DNA of 64,000 nucleotides, taken from positions 93,951-157,950 of the forward strand of contig CAKOSZ010000003.1 in assembly GCA_934119955.1 (NCBI GenBank). The letters are read 5' to 3'. A program made the position numbers and the translations under genes. This document shows, one piece after another, positions 51,345-60,168 of the stretch (positions are counted from its first letter, which is position 1; the number at the start of each line of letters is the position of its first letter). Below the pieces are notes generated by a model. The model saw only the letters and a program-made list of their open reading frames with translations, was not told the DNA's origin and searched no databases. The stretch is from an uncultured Bacilli bacterium (GTDB lineage Bacteria > Bacillota_I > Bacilli_A > RF39 > UBA660).

Positions 51345-51863
51345 ATGAACAGAAACCAAAGAAAAAAATTAAGAAAAGACAAAAATTTAATTATCGAATT
51401 ATATTCTATAATAAAAAAATATTTACCTGATTTATTTGATACGTTTGAAGAATTAACTGATATTAGACATCAATCATATGTTACATATAATATGAAAACT
51501 ATTTATGTAACTAGATTATTTGGTTTGATTTGTGGATTAACTTCACTTTCTAATATTTCATCAGATGAGTTCAATACTGATGCACGTATTAAAAATATAT
51601 CTAATATTTGTAATACTAAATTATCTGAACTTCCTTATTGAGAAACTATTCAAGATGTATTTATGAATATTAAAATATCTGAACTTAAAGACATTCAAAA
51701 ATATATTATTAAAACTTTATTAAGATCAAAAATGTTTGATAAATATAAATTTTAAGGAGCTTTTCAGCTTCTTTTTGATGGTACGGGTCTATCAAATTAT
51801 AATTATAATTTGAATAGTAATTGTTTACAAAGAAAAATAAAACAACTACATTTAGATATATAA
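51345..51863 (+). pseudogene. Dead DDE-type transposase fragment with two in-frame stops
   Basis: A single reading frame (from the ATG at 51345) reads MNRNQRKKLRKDKNLIIELY ... and continues through a TGA (51639-51641) and a TAA (51753-51755) to a final stop at 51861-51863. The segment after the second stop contains FDGTGLSNYNYN and CLQRK, typical of the DGTG block of DDE transposases of the IS-type that begin with 'R-x-x-x-Q'. The frame ends soon after that block, so the 3' end is missing too. The same frame is kept across both stops, so mutation rather than a frameshift explains them. Confidence 0.7.
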
Positions 51864-51954
51864 GTAATATACAAGTTATCAGTCTTTTGATCTTCTATAT
51901 ACATTTTTATCCCCCAATAATATTATATACAAAAATAAAAATATTATCAATTGA

Positions 51955-51984
51955 TTCGACCACTTTTCGACCACTTTTCGACCA
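51955..51984 (-). repeat. Three 11-bp direct repeats TGGTCGAAAAG
   Basis: TTCGACCA repeats at 51955, 51966 and 51977 on the plus strand, 11 bases apart. The core GTCGAA resembles a 0A box but has G in place of T at the first position and 11-bp phasing. It lies between the transposase fragment and the 52086 gene. Role unknown. Confidence 0.7.
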
Positions 51985-52001
51985 TCAATATTTTTGGCAT
52001 T

Positions 52002-52025
52002 AAAAAATCGAACTAAAAAGTTCGA
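52002..52025 (-). terminator. Terminator of the glutamine amidotransferase-like gene
   Basis: Stem TCGAACT/AGTTCGA (52008-52014 with 52019-52025), 4-base loop and six T on the minus strand. Confidence 0.85.
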
Positions 52026-52085
52026 CTGAATATCACTATGGAGCGGTTTAAATACATCTTACGAACTAAGTTCTCTTTCTACAAA

Positions 52086-52823
52086 TTATTGTATATTATA
52101 ATTTGCATTTTTACAATCTGTTTTATTAATATGTTCAATAAATTTTTTGAAAATAAGATTTTGCTCCGATTTATTAGTAATAAATTCTGGATGCCACTGT
52201 ACTCCAATATTAAATCCTGTATCATCTAATTCAATTAGTTCAATAATATTATCATCTGAATAGCCTTTTGCAGAATATTCGCCGGGGTTATCTATTTTAC
52301 ATTTATGAATACTATTAACAATAAAATTATTTTTATTAATTAAATTAAAAAGTTTAGAATCATTGTTTATATTTACTTTATGCATTTCCATATTATCTAA
52401 ACTAAAGTGGCTTTTTTTTAGATAATCATAATCATCAAATGAAATACTTCCTCCTGTTGCTAAGCACATGTTTATAGCACCACAGCAAATTCCTAATAAT
52501 GGAATATTATTTTTAATGCAGTATTTAGCTATTTCTTGTTCGTAATCACAAATAGTTATTCCACCTTCAAGTATTATACCATCACACATATCAATTGTTT
52601 GATATAAGTCATTTAAAGATTCTTCATTTAAATAATAGTTTTGATATGAAAATGGTTTTCCCTCAATTCTTTCTTTTATTTTACTTTGAGGAATAATTCC
52701 AATAGCAATTGCTCCATTTTTGTTTAATGCATCTTTAATTTCATTACTAATACATATTTTATTCCAAATTATATCATCACATTGTGGTTTTCCGACAATT
52801 CCAATTATAGGCTTTTTAGTCAT
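52086..52823 (-). CDS. Class I glutamine amidotransferase-like peptidase C26 (PuuD-type)
   Basis: A 245-residue protein. GIVGKP starts the fold, the nucleophile Cys is in GICCGAINM (about residue 124), and GVQWHPEF carries the catalytic His and Glu. This matches gamma-glutamyl-GABA hydrolase/PuuD-like C26 peptidases. It shares a strand with the next gene, a GNAT acetyltransferase, with 9 bases between them, suggesting a small metabolic or resistance operon. Substrate unknown. Confidence 0.88.
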   Translation of the reverse strand: MTKKPIIGIVGKPQCDDIIWNKICISNEIKDALNKNGAIAIGIIPQSKIKERIEGKPFSYQNYYLNEESLNDLYQTIDMCDGIILEGGITICDYEQEIAKYCIKNNIPLLGICCGAINMCLATGGSISFDDYDYLKKSHFSLDNMEMHKVNINNDSKLFNLINKNNFIVNSIHKCKIDNPGEYSAKGYSDDNIIELIELDDTGFNIGVQWHPEFITNKSEQNLIFKKFIEHINKTDCKNANYNIQ

Positions 52824-52832
52824 AATATCACC

Positions 52833-53420
52833 TTATTTCTTTTTTTTCGTTAATACTAAGTTCCCGTCTTTATGTTCATTTCTTAAATTTTGAATTTTTT
52901 CGTGTGAAAGAGGACAAAATCTATCATATAATTCTTGTGCAATTTTTTGGATATCTATTTCTTTCAATTTTGAATCGTTACATGTAACCCAATTATCTTT
53001 TTTTTCAACTGCATGATAATTAGTTCCTATTAATTTATAGTTGCATTTATCAAACAAATGGACAACAGCATTATTATCAAGTCTTGTTTGAATAAAAATC
53101 ATTTGAACGTTTATTGCTTTTAAATAGTCACTTATATTACTTATCGCTTTTGTTGCAAAACCTTTACCTTTGTAATCTTCAAAGATGTAAATACCATTAA
53201 TTTTGACTATATTTTCAGTACAAAAGTGTATCATTATATATCCAATTATATCTTTTTCATTTAAAATTGATAAAATTTGTTTTTCTCCTGTTCTAAATTG
53301 TTCTAAATTTTTTTCTATCCATTTTGAATAATATGGATATTCTTCAATAAAAATTTCTGTTAATGCTGTAATTCCTTTATTAAATTCATCAACTGTATTT
53401 AATCTTCTTATTTCAAGCAT
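52833..53420 (-). CDS. GNAT-family N-acetyltransferase
   Basis: A 195-residue protein. The acetyl-CoA-binding motif A is EDYKGKGFATKAI (about 105), with MIFIQTRLDNNAVVHLFDKC as the downstream motif B. YIMIHFCTENIVKING precedes it. The substrate is unknown. It sits directly upstream of the C26 peptidase gene in the same transcript. Confidence 0.85.
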   Translation of the reverse strand: MLEIRRLNTVDEFNKGITALTEIFIEEYPYYSKWIEKNLEQFRTGEKQILSILNEKDIIGYIMIHFCTENIVKINGIYIFEDYKGKGFATKAISNISDYLKAINVQMIFIQTRLDNNAVVHLFDKCNYKLIGTNYHAVEKKDNWVTCNDSKLKEIDIQKIAQELYDRFCPLSHEKIQNLRNEHKDGNLVLTKKKK

Positions 53421-53478
53421 ATTAAAACCTCATCAATTGTTAATTATTTTATCGTTTATTTGTTAGTAAGTCAACAAT

Positions 53479-53904
53479 TTATCGACATTTTTTATTATTT
53501 ATTAATTCATATTCTCCATCAAAATTCCAAATATTTAATTTTCCTTTTGCAGGTATTGGATAAATAGGCTCAATTTCTTCAAAAATCCACCCATATCTGC
53601 CTTTTTCATATAGTCCTAAATTATATTCTTTAATATTTAATTTTATTTTTTTCAAAAAATCATCATCCATATATACACAATCAACTAAATTAGCTTTACA
53701 AATTATATTTCCAAAATTCATAGGTAAATTATTAATTAATGAAATAACATATTCATTAGTTAAATATTCCTTGGCAAGTTCTTTTCCGCTTGCATGAATA
53801 AATATTTCTCCTCGATAGTTTGTTTTCCAACTTCTAGTTTCTATTAATTTATCACCATTTGCAATTAGTGTAGCAAAAGGTTCCTTTATACTTAATACTT
53901 TCAT
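53479..53904 (-). CDS. ASCH-domain protein
   Basis: About 141 residues. The ASCH fold pattern is visible: VLSIKEPFATLIANGDKLIE, TRSWKTNYRGEIFIHASGKE and the late GRYGWIFEEIEPIYPIPAKG. ASCH domains bind RNA or modified nucleobases. The ATG at 53904 gives a better family start than the one four codons earlier (53916), which has AAAGG directly before it. Confidence 0.8.
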   Translation of the reverse strand: MKVLSIKEPFATLIANGDKLIETRSWKTNYRGEIFIHASGKELAKEYLTNEYVISLINNLPMNFGNIICKANLVDCVYMDDDFLKKIKLNIKEYNLGLYEKGRYGWIFEEIEPIYPIPAKGKLNIWNFDGEYELINNKKCR

Positions 53905-54176
53905 TTTAAATTTCATCCTTTCATCTTTGCTCGATATTCATTTTCAATGCACACATAGCTGTAAAAAACTATATGTTTTTAAGTTAATATCTTTGGGTAT
54001 ATTATTTTGTCATAAACACTTTCTCCTTTTTAGACTTACTATTATACCACTCCTTTCCAAATTTCGTGTCTATATATCTATACTAACACCAATTTTTGTT
54101 AAAAAGCCAAGTAATTCTTCAAGTAATACTATACTATAAAATGCTTTTTTTTCTATAATATAGCTTGAATTCAAGG

Positions 54177-54207
54177 AAAAAAGCAATACCTGTGTATTAG
54201 TATTGCT
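54177..54207 (-). terminator. Terminator of the MobC-like gene
   Basis: Stem AGCAATAC/GTATTGCT (54182-54189 with 54200-54207) followed by T6 on the minus strand. It overlaps the stop codon of the gene. Confidence 0.8.
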
Positions 54208-54511
54208 CTTTATCAAGAATATCTTGTAAAGTTCTTATTTCGGTAAGTACTTTTTCTAATAGTTCTTTGCCATTGTAAATTCTATTCATAATCATAAAGT
54301 TTCTTGCTCTTACTAAATCATAATTAAGGGCTTTTATTTGCTCTAAAATAGATGTAATCTCATCTTTATGAATAACATTATCCATATCTTCATTTATAAT
54401 TTTTCTAATATATGCTGATTGAGATAATCCTAGCTTTTTAACTTTATCTTTAAATCTAATTTGTTCTTCTTCATTTATAAATACATTAATTTTTATATTT
54501 CTTTTTCTCAT
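54197..54511 (-). CDS. MobC/RHH-like mobilisation accessory protein
   Basis: About 104 residues. The start MRKRNIKINVFINEEEQIRF and KKLGLSQSAYIRKIINEDMD are typical of ribbon-helix-helix MobC-type relaxosome proteins. AAAGGATG lies upstream of the ATG; the earlier in-frame ATG (54556) would run through an inverted repeat. It is next to a candidate origin region (54543-54586) and a serine recombinase, but no relaxase gene is present. Confidence 0.7.
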   Translation of the reverse strand: MRKRNIKINVFINEEEQIRFKDKVKKLGLSQSAYIRKIINEDMDNVIHKDEITSILEQIKALNYDLVRARNFMIMNRIYNGKELLEKVLTEIRTLQDILDKEQY

Positions 54512-54542
54512 TTTTTCATCCTTTCTATAATTTTTAGGGTTT

Positions 54543-54586
54543 GGGACTTGTCCCATAGGTTAGGCAAATGTTAGGAGTACATTTGC
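54543..54586. other. Inverted repeats upstream of mobC: candidate oriT
   Basis: GGGAC/GTCCC (54543-54547 with 54550-54554) and GCAAATGT/ACATTTGC (54564-54571 with 54579-54586). This is the gap between tnpV and mobC, the expected position for the oriT/relaxosome site of Tn4451-like elements. The nick site is not identified. Confidence 0.4.
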
Positions 54587-54620
54587 AGTGCTGGCTAAGA
54601 CAATTTTATTCTATTTGTCC

Positions 54621-54944
54621 TCACACTTTTTCATTAAATATAAGTTCTTTTAAAACAATTTCTTCTGCAATATTTTTATAATTATTCATCTTTTGTACCC
54701 ACAATAATTGGTTTTCTTCCTTTAAATTCTCATTTAAATCTTTATCTTTTTCAGCAAGTTCATTTATTAATAATTTTAATTTTTCTTCTGCTTCTTTACT
54801 GACTGAAAAAAGAAAAGTATATAGTTTGTCCTCAATAATTAGTCTTTGATATAAAACTTTATTATTCTTTTTCAGATAGTCAAGTTTTAATAATCCATAT
54901 TTGTTAAGATTTTTAGTTTCATCCTTTGTAATAATTTTTCTCAT
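54621..54944 (-). CDS. tnpV: TnpV-like transposon protein
   Basis: A 107-residue protein. The C-terminal helix LLWVQKMNNYKNIAEEIVLK and the ILEDKLYTFLFSVSKEAEEK-type helix match TnpV of Tn4451 family elements (VRRMNNIRA...AEEIV). The start codon follows the stop of the recombinase gene within 4 bases, in the usual tnpX-tnpV order. Its role is not well understood; it is dispensable for excision in Tn4451. Confidence 0.8.
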   Translation of the reverse strand: MRKIITKDETKNLNKYGLLKLDYLKKNNKVLYQRLIIEDKLYTFLFSVSKEAEEKLKLLINELAEKDKDLNENLKEENQLLWVQKMNNYKNIAEEIVLKELIFNEKV

Positions 54945-54947
54945 TTT

Positions 54948-56984
54948 TTATCTCTCCATTTCTTTACTTTTATTATAGTTATCTATAAAATCTATATTTT
55001 TAGTTTTATTATTGTATTTAAAATAGCCAATATCATTATTTGTATCTATGACTTTAATTGTATATCTATCAACTAAATAAATAGCGATAGTATCAGTGTT
55101 AAAAGTATCTTTTAAGTAGTTTAAAACTTTATATTGTTCTATTGTATTAACTTGATTTTTAATAATGTTATTTTTGTTTAACAATTTCATAATTAGTAAG
55201 TCCTTTCTATAACATATTTCAGTTTTAGGTATTAACATTACTTGGTCTATAATAGTTTCATTACTATACAAAGGGCAATGTATGATACCATCATAATAGA
55301 AATGTTCTGATGCTAGTGTAAGTAATATCTTTCTTTCATCATTTGAATATTCATTCTTTTCTAACTTTTGAAGTGATAAAACATAGTAGTTTTTAGAGTA
55401 ATCATTAAGTTCATCAGTAGTTATTAACTCTTGATATTTAATACCAATATTATTGTTCTTTAAAATATCATTTAAATATTCTAAATACTCTTTACAACTT
55501 CTAGATATAAATTCATCAGTAAACTTAATATTTTTGATTTCAATGTTGTAGTTTTTATCTCTTGTAATTTCTATTTGCGATACAAGTTTATTTAATATAT
55601 CTCTTTTTGCTTTACGATTTAAACTATCCCACATAAAGGAAAAGCCAAGTTTATTAAATAACAAATAATCATCTTCTTTTTTATAATCAAGTTTTTTAAG
55701 TAGTTCTACTGTATATTCTTTAAAGTCATCATTAGGATCTAGTAATTGCTTTTTCTTATTTAATTTATCAATTTCTTTTTTGATAACTTCGTTTTTATGA
55801 TTGATAGCATCTACATTTAAGTTTGATGATAGGTATAAATCTACTAACTTCTTTTCTTGAATTTTTAGTTTTTCTATTGCTTTATCAATATCACTTATGT
55901 CTTTTGATTTAGTTGAATTTGATACAATTATTTCATTATTCATATCATACATATATCTAGTTAGTTCATTTAAAACTCTTCCTAATTTCTTTTCAATCTT
56001 GTCAGAACTATAATGAAGTCCTTTTGCTTTACAATTAACATTTTTGCAAGTTAAATGGTAGTATTCTTTTTTATTTGATGTTCCACTATATTTATAAGAA
56101 ATAGTAGAAGATAAAATATTACCACATTCAGGGCATTTAATTAAAGAAGTAAATAAATGTATATGTTCTCCGTAATTAGGATGTTTATTCTTCTCTAAAT
56201 TCTTTCTAGTAATGTTCCAAGTCTTTAAATCAATAATTGGTTCACAATAGTTTTCAACTTTTAGTATATCTTCAGGTTTTCTTTTATATTTGCCATACTC
56301 AAATATTCCAATATAAATAGAATTAGTTAATATTTTATAAACTCTATCGGCTTTCCATTTGCCTTGTTTTAGATATGCATTATTATCTTTCATAATAATA
56401 GCAATATTTCTTGTTGAATGTCTTTCTTTACATAGTTCAAATATTTCTTTAACAACTTCGGCTTCAATAGGTTCAATTTCTAAATGACCTGTTTCCTTGT
56501 TTCTTGTATATCCATAAGGTGCTTTACTAGGGTGGATATGTTCCATAGCCATTTCTTCCATAGCTCTTTTGGTTCTTGCTCCAATTTCTTTTCTTTCTCT
56601 TTGACCAAACACTAAATTCATTCCATAAATCATTTCACCATTAGCAGTACTTACATCAAATGGCTCAAGTATTAGTTCTAATTTAACATCGTGTTCTTCT
56701 AAATAATTAAGTAGCCAAAAGCCATCATAATTACTTCTTGTAAGTCTATCTACTTTAATAGCAACTAATTTATCAATTTTCTTTGCTTTAATGTCTTTTA
56801 ATAATCTTTGCATTTCTGGTCTCATTAAATCTTTTCCTGAATGACCGGCATCATTATAAACATCAATAATGTCATAGTTTTTCTTTTCACAATACTCTTT
56901 AATCATCCTAAGTTGTGAATCAATAGAATAACCGTTATCTTTTTGATCGTCAGTTGAAACTCTAACATAAACTCCACATCTCAC
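54948..56984 (-). CDS. Large serine recombinase (TnpX-like)
   Basis: A 678-residue site-specific recombinase. Catalytic Ser 10 lies in GVYVRVSTDDQ; AGHSGKDLMRPEMQRLL and VDRLTRSNYDGF are the resolvase-domain blocks. The recombinase domain has APYGYTRN and YKILTNSIYIGIFEYGKYKR; a zinc ribbon has CPECGN ... CKNVNC. A coiled-coil segment and a C-terminal region with no further catalytic motif follow. Such enzymes excise and integrate mobilisable transposons by a circular intermediate. It lies upstream of tnpV and mobC. Confidence 0.92.
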   Translation of the reverse strand: MRCGVYVRVSTDDQKDNGYSIDSQLRMIKEYCEKKNYDIIDVYNDAGHSGKDLMRPEMQRLLKDIKAKKIDKLVAIKVDRLTRSNYDGFWLLNYLEEHDVKLELILEPFDVSTANGEMIYGMNLVFGQRERKEIGARTKRAMEEMAMEHIHPSKAPYGYTRNKETGHLEIEPIEAEVVKEIFELCKERHSTRNIAIIMKDNNAYLKQGKWKADRVYKILTNSIYIGIFEYGKYKRKPEDILKVENYCEPIIDLKTWNITRKNLEKNKHPNYGEHIHLFTSLIKCPECGNILSSTISYKYSGTSNKKEYYHLTCKNVNCKAKGLHYSSDKIEKKLGRVLNELTRYMYDMNNEIIVSNSTKSKDISDIDKAIEKLKIQEKKLVDLYLSSNLNVDAINHKNEVIKKEIDKLNKKKQLLDPNDDFKEYTVELLKKLDYKKEDDYLLFNKLGFSFMWDSLNRKAKRDILNKLVSQIEITRDKNYNIEIKNIKFTDEFISRSCKEYLEYLNDILKNNNIGIKYQELITTDELNDYSKNYYVLSLQKLEKNEYSNDERKILLTLASEHFYYDGIIHCPLYSNETIIDQVMLIPKTEICYRKDLLIMKLLNKNNIIKNQVNTIEQYKVLNYLKDTFNTDTIAIYLVDRYTIKVIDTNNDIGYFKYNNKTKNIDFIDNYNKSKEMER

Positions 56985-57068
56985 AAAATCATCTCCTTTC
57001 TTTTTTATTTGAGAGAAGTTATCCTCTCACTTGTTTGGCACTTTATAAGCAAAAAGTAAAGTCTAAAA

Positions 57069-57347
57069 TTATAATTTTTTTAAAATTTTACATATTTCTT
57101 GCAATGTATATTTTTCATTATGTTCTTTTATATAAAATTGCTTATTAGATATTTCATTAACTTTGTACTCATAAATAGTGAGTTTTATAGGAGATAATAT
57201 TAAGTATTCAGTAGGTTCAATAAACTTTAAATTTGTGTTTTCAAGAATTTTAACCTTGCCATTTCTCGTTTTAAAGTCATAGCATTTAATAATATCAATA
57301 ATAGTTGAATTAGGTTTTAATGTTTCTATTGTTTTAAAATTAAGCAT
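57069..57347 (-). CDS. Small protein of the mobile element, unknown
   Basis: A 92-residue protein, strongly charged, upstream of the recombinase gene on the same strand. KTRNGKVKILENTNLKFIEP and EKYTLQEICKILKKL at the end are the main features. I do not recognise a family. AGGAGG (in AAGGAGGAC) precedes the ATG. It may be a regulator or excision helper of the element. Confidence 0.5.
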   Translation of the reverse strand: MLNFKTIETLKPNSTIIDIIKCYDFKTRNGKVKILENTNLKFIEPTEYLILSPIKLTIYEYKVNEISNKQFYIKEHNEKYTLQEICKILKKL

Positions 57348-57706
57348 TAAAAAATGTCCTCCTTCCTAGAAAGAGAACATCTATATATGTCTCCCAAGCT
57401 AACAGTAGGTTAGATTTTAGACATTAAAAAACTTACGACACCATAATAGGTTCGTAAGTTGATTTCAAATGGAGCCAATGTCGTAGGTATCTACAACTTT
57501 TTTCCATACGAATTAATATCTAGAATTCAATCTCATATATAATATAACACATTTATAAGTATTAGTGAACAAAAAATTATTTAACATTAATTTTATTATA
57601 TATTAAAAAATAAAAATGCATTTAAGCATAAATAATATAAACTATACCAACAGTATACATAAAAAAGAATAATTAAATGATATAATGAACCTATAAAGGA
57701 GGTTAT
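57348..57706. other. Intergenic region between the mobile module and the XRE gene
   Basis: About 359 bases. It holds a terminator-like inverted repeat AACTTACGA/TCGTAAGTT (57430-57438 with 57452-57460), followed by T4 on the minus strand, and is otherwise AT-rich. Attachment sites of the element could lie here, but I found no convincing direct repeat at the other end. Confidence 0.4.
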
Positions 57707-58609
57707 ATGAATACAGATAAGATTGGAAAATTTATTTTAAAATTACGCAAAGAAAATAAGTTGACGCAACAAGAACTTGCAAATAAGTTGTTTGTTACTG
57801 ATAAAGCTGTTAGTAAATGGGAAAATGGAAGATGTATGCCTGATTCTTCTCTTTTTGAGCCATTGTGTAAAATATTTAATATTTCAGTGAGTGAATTACT
57901 AAATGGAGAAAGAATAAATAAAGACGCAATCATAAAAACAAGTGAAAAGATTTTAGTAAACACGATTAATTACTCAACTAGAAAAATTAAAAAGATTAGA
58001 AAGTATTATATATTATTGATTACGATTTTATTGTTAGTGGTGTGTTATTTAATGTTTGTGAACGATTATAATTTGACATTAAGAGGTGAAGAAACAAATT
58101 TTATGTTTAAAATATACAACAATGAGAATAAATCAATTTACGTTGGACCTGGATATAAAATGATTAAGTATAAAAAAGAGGAAAATATTAAATTTGGATT
58201 TTGGTTTTTTTCTTGGAACGTTTCAAAGCCTAATATTGTACCTCCCAATTTAACGGTTATTAATGGAAAAAATCGTATTTTAACCAAAATAGGTTCTTAT
58301 TGTATAAAAACAACTGAAAACGGATTGATTGTAAATTCATGCAGTGATTCTTTATCTTTAATAGATTTTGAATATAAGGAAATTTTGAATGTGGTTCCTC
58401 ATGATATTATTTCAATGAATAATAATGATATCATAATTAAGAAAGTTACATTTTATAATGTAGATAATGGTAAACAAATTGATCTTGTAATAAGTAATGA
58501 CAAACATAATTTTGAAGTTCCAAATATTAAAGGTAACTACTATGTTAAACTGGATACAATTAATGCAAACGGAAATTGCTGGTATTCATTTAAGATAGAT
58601 ATTAAATAG
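57707..58609 (+). CDS. Membrane-anchored XRE regulator
   Basis: A 300-residue protein. The XRE domain (KIGKFILKLRKENKLTQQEL, then LFVTDKAVSKWENGR) is followed by a membrane segment (YYILLITILLLVVCYLMFV) and an extracytoplasmic domain with two cysteines. It is the paralogue of the 50424 protein. AAAGGAGG precedes the ATG. The two flank the toxin, transposon and recombinase region from either side. Confidence 0.78.
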   Translation: MNTDKIGKFILKLRKENKLTQQELANKLFVTDKAVSKWENGRCMPDSSLFEPLCKIFNISVSELLNGERINKDAIIKTSEKILVNTINYSTRKIKKIRKYYILLITILLLVVCYLMFVNDYNLTLRGEETNFMFKIYNNENKSIYVGPGYKMIKYKKEENIKFGFWFFSWNVSKPNIVPPNLTVINGKNRILTKIGSYCIKTTENGLIVNSCSDSLSLIDFEYKEILNVVPHDIISMNNNDIIIKKVTFYNVDNGKQIDLVISNDKHNFEVPNIKGNYYVKLDTINANGNCWYSFKIDIK

Positions 58610-58833
58610 TTTATCAATATAAATAATATTTCATTCTTTGCGAGAAACAAAAAATCATTCTTTCGAATGACTTAATAACATATTGGAGCAATACCAAAGG
58701 GTATTTGAAACTCTATAAGAAAAATTAATAAATAACTAATCACTACAAATATAATACCATGAATAATGCGAAATGTGTATAATTTTCATAAATTTTAAGA
58801 AAAATCATGATATAATTATTACGAGGTTGTATT

Positions 58834-59271
58834 ATGTTTAAGATAGCAAAATTAGAAAATGTTAATAATGAAAATGTTACTATTAATTGTTATACACTAC
58901 AAAAATGTAGTTCTGAATTAGGGAAAAAAGTTAAAGATGAAACTTTTAAAACATTAACTTTTGATGTTTCTGGAGATGATTATTCTTTGAGTTTTGAGCT
59001 AAATTGTAAATTGGAAAAATTATTAGAAATTCCAATGAATGAAACAATAGACTTTAAGGATTATATTTTTGGTAGTGAAACTTGGTTAAATGTTAGGGAT
59101 TTAAATGGGGTTGAACCTGAAATAAATATTAAAATAACTAGGTATTTAAAAAACAAATTTATTATATTTTTAATATTTTATACTGATTATAGTTACGATG
59201 AAAATGATTATTCTGGAATGATTGAGTTTACATTTAATTTAGATGATTATTTAGGTGGTGAAAATAAATGA
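58834..59271 (+). CDS. Partner protein of the zinc-protease-like gene, unknown
   Basis: A 145-residue protein, predicted mostly beta strands, no membrane segment. ITRYLKNKFIIFLIFYTDYS occupies the C-terminal half. It overlaps the next gene at an ATGA, so translation is coupled. GAGG is 8 bases before the ATG and TATAAT (58811-58816) is upstream. I do not recognise it; the position suggests an inhibitor, chaperone or delivery partner of the protease-like protein. Confidence 0.6.
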   Translation: MFKIAKLENVNNENVTINCYTLQKCSSELGKKVKDETFKTLTFDVSGDDYSLSFELNCKLEKLLEIPMNETIDFKDYIFGSETWLNVRDLNGVEPEINIKITRYLKNKFIIFLIFYTDYSYDENDYSGMIEFTFNLDDYLGGENK

Positions 59272-60137
59272 GTTTTATTAACAATGAAGAATTAAAAAAG
59301 ATTACTAATGGAAGTATAAATATACAAGTTATTGATTTTGCTAAAAATGTTTTGATTTCACAATTAAAACCTTATATTTTTGATGAAAAGCAAGCTAAAA
59401 TAATTAAAGAAAAAATAGAGAATATGAAAATTGAGATATTATCAAATGATGATTTTAAAGATAAATATTATAAAAGCAATGGTAAAGGTTTTTTGCCGGG
59501 TGCTTATGTTTATCAAAATACTATTTATTTTAGAAATGATTTAAATTTTGATATTAATGAACTCCACAACTTAATTCACGAAATGTTACACATCATATCT
59601 GATAATGGTGAAAAGATGGGATTATTACAACATAACAAAGAAAAAAATTATATGTATGGCAGGGGTTTAGATGAAGCATTTACAGAATATCTAACATCAT
59701 TAATATTGGATGTTAATTTTCAGGGTTATTCAAAAGATTTTGAATATATAATCCAATTATTAATGATTTTGACAAATTTAGATATAAAAGATTTATTTAA
59801 ATTATACATTTCAAATGAGGAATGGCTTACTGATGAGATAATAAGTAGATTTAATCCAAATGATAATGAATTAGTTGGGTTAGTTGTTGAATATGATAAT
59901 AGGCTAAATCCTAATAAAACTTTTAACCCAAACAATGTATTTCATTATTTATTTAATTCAATAAAATGTAAAATAAATAATAATGAAAAATTTGATGTCA
60001 ATAAATTACAAGAGTTATTAAAACAATATTATAACTATTATTATGATGTGGATCGTGAATTAGATTTATCTGTAAAAACTAGTATGGCAGAAATATTAGA
60101 TATTCTAGGAACTTATAAGTATAATATAAGTCGATAA
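59268..60137 (+). CDS. Protein with a HExxH zinc-protease motif
   Basis: A 289-residue protein with the zincin motif LIHEMLHIISD (HEMLH at about 104-108) and a downstream GLDEAFTEYLT (about 133-143), whose Glu residues could be the third metal ligand, as in gluzincins and IrrE-like proteases. No signal peptide is visible, so action inside the cell or as an injected or autolysed effector is possible. The remainder is alpha-helical. Coupled to the 58834 gene through ATGA. Confidence 0.65.
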   Translation: MSFINNEELKKITNGSINIQVIDFAKNVLISQLKPYIFDEKQAKIIKEKIENMKIEILSNDDFKDKYYKSNGKGFLPGAYVYQNTIYFRNDLNFDINELHNLIHEMLHIISDNGEKMGLLQHNKEKNYMYGRGLDEAFTEYLTSLILDVNFQGYSKDFEYIIQLLMILTNLDIKDLFKLYISNEEWLTDEIISRFNPNDNELVGLVVEYDNRLNPNKTFNPNNVFHYLFNSIKCKINNNEKFDVNKLQELLKQYYNYYYDVDRELDLSVKTSMAEILDILGTYKYNISR

Positions 60138-60168
60138 AATAATCTATAATAGTGAAAGGAGCAGTATT

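Noticed and set aside
51639..51641. In-frame TGA could mean Trp (genetic code 4, Mollicutes-like)
   Set aside because: TGA is used as a normal stop in rsmE and in the 58834/59268 ATGA overlap, and a second in-frame stop (TAA) lies further on. The gene is better explained as a dead transposase.
51955..51984. GGTCGAA repeats as Spo0A boxes
   Set aside because: The first core base differs (G instead of T) and the phasing is 11 bp rather than 10; no sporulation-related gene follows. Kept only as a repeat.
53927..54139. A plus-strand ORF of about 70 codons
   Set aside because: No ribosome binding site, and the composition is that of random AT-rich sequence.
54543..54586. Extending the MobC-like gene to the upstream ATG at 54556
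   Set aside because: The extension crosses strong inverted repeats and has no ribosome binding site, whereas the ATG at 54511 has AAAGGATG.
57430..57460. Inverted repeat as an att site of the serine recombinase
   Set aside because: The structure has a T run on the minus strand, so a terminator is simpler, and no matching half-site was found near the other border.
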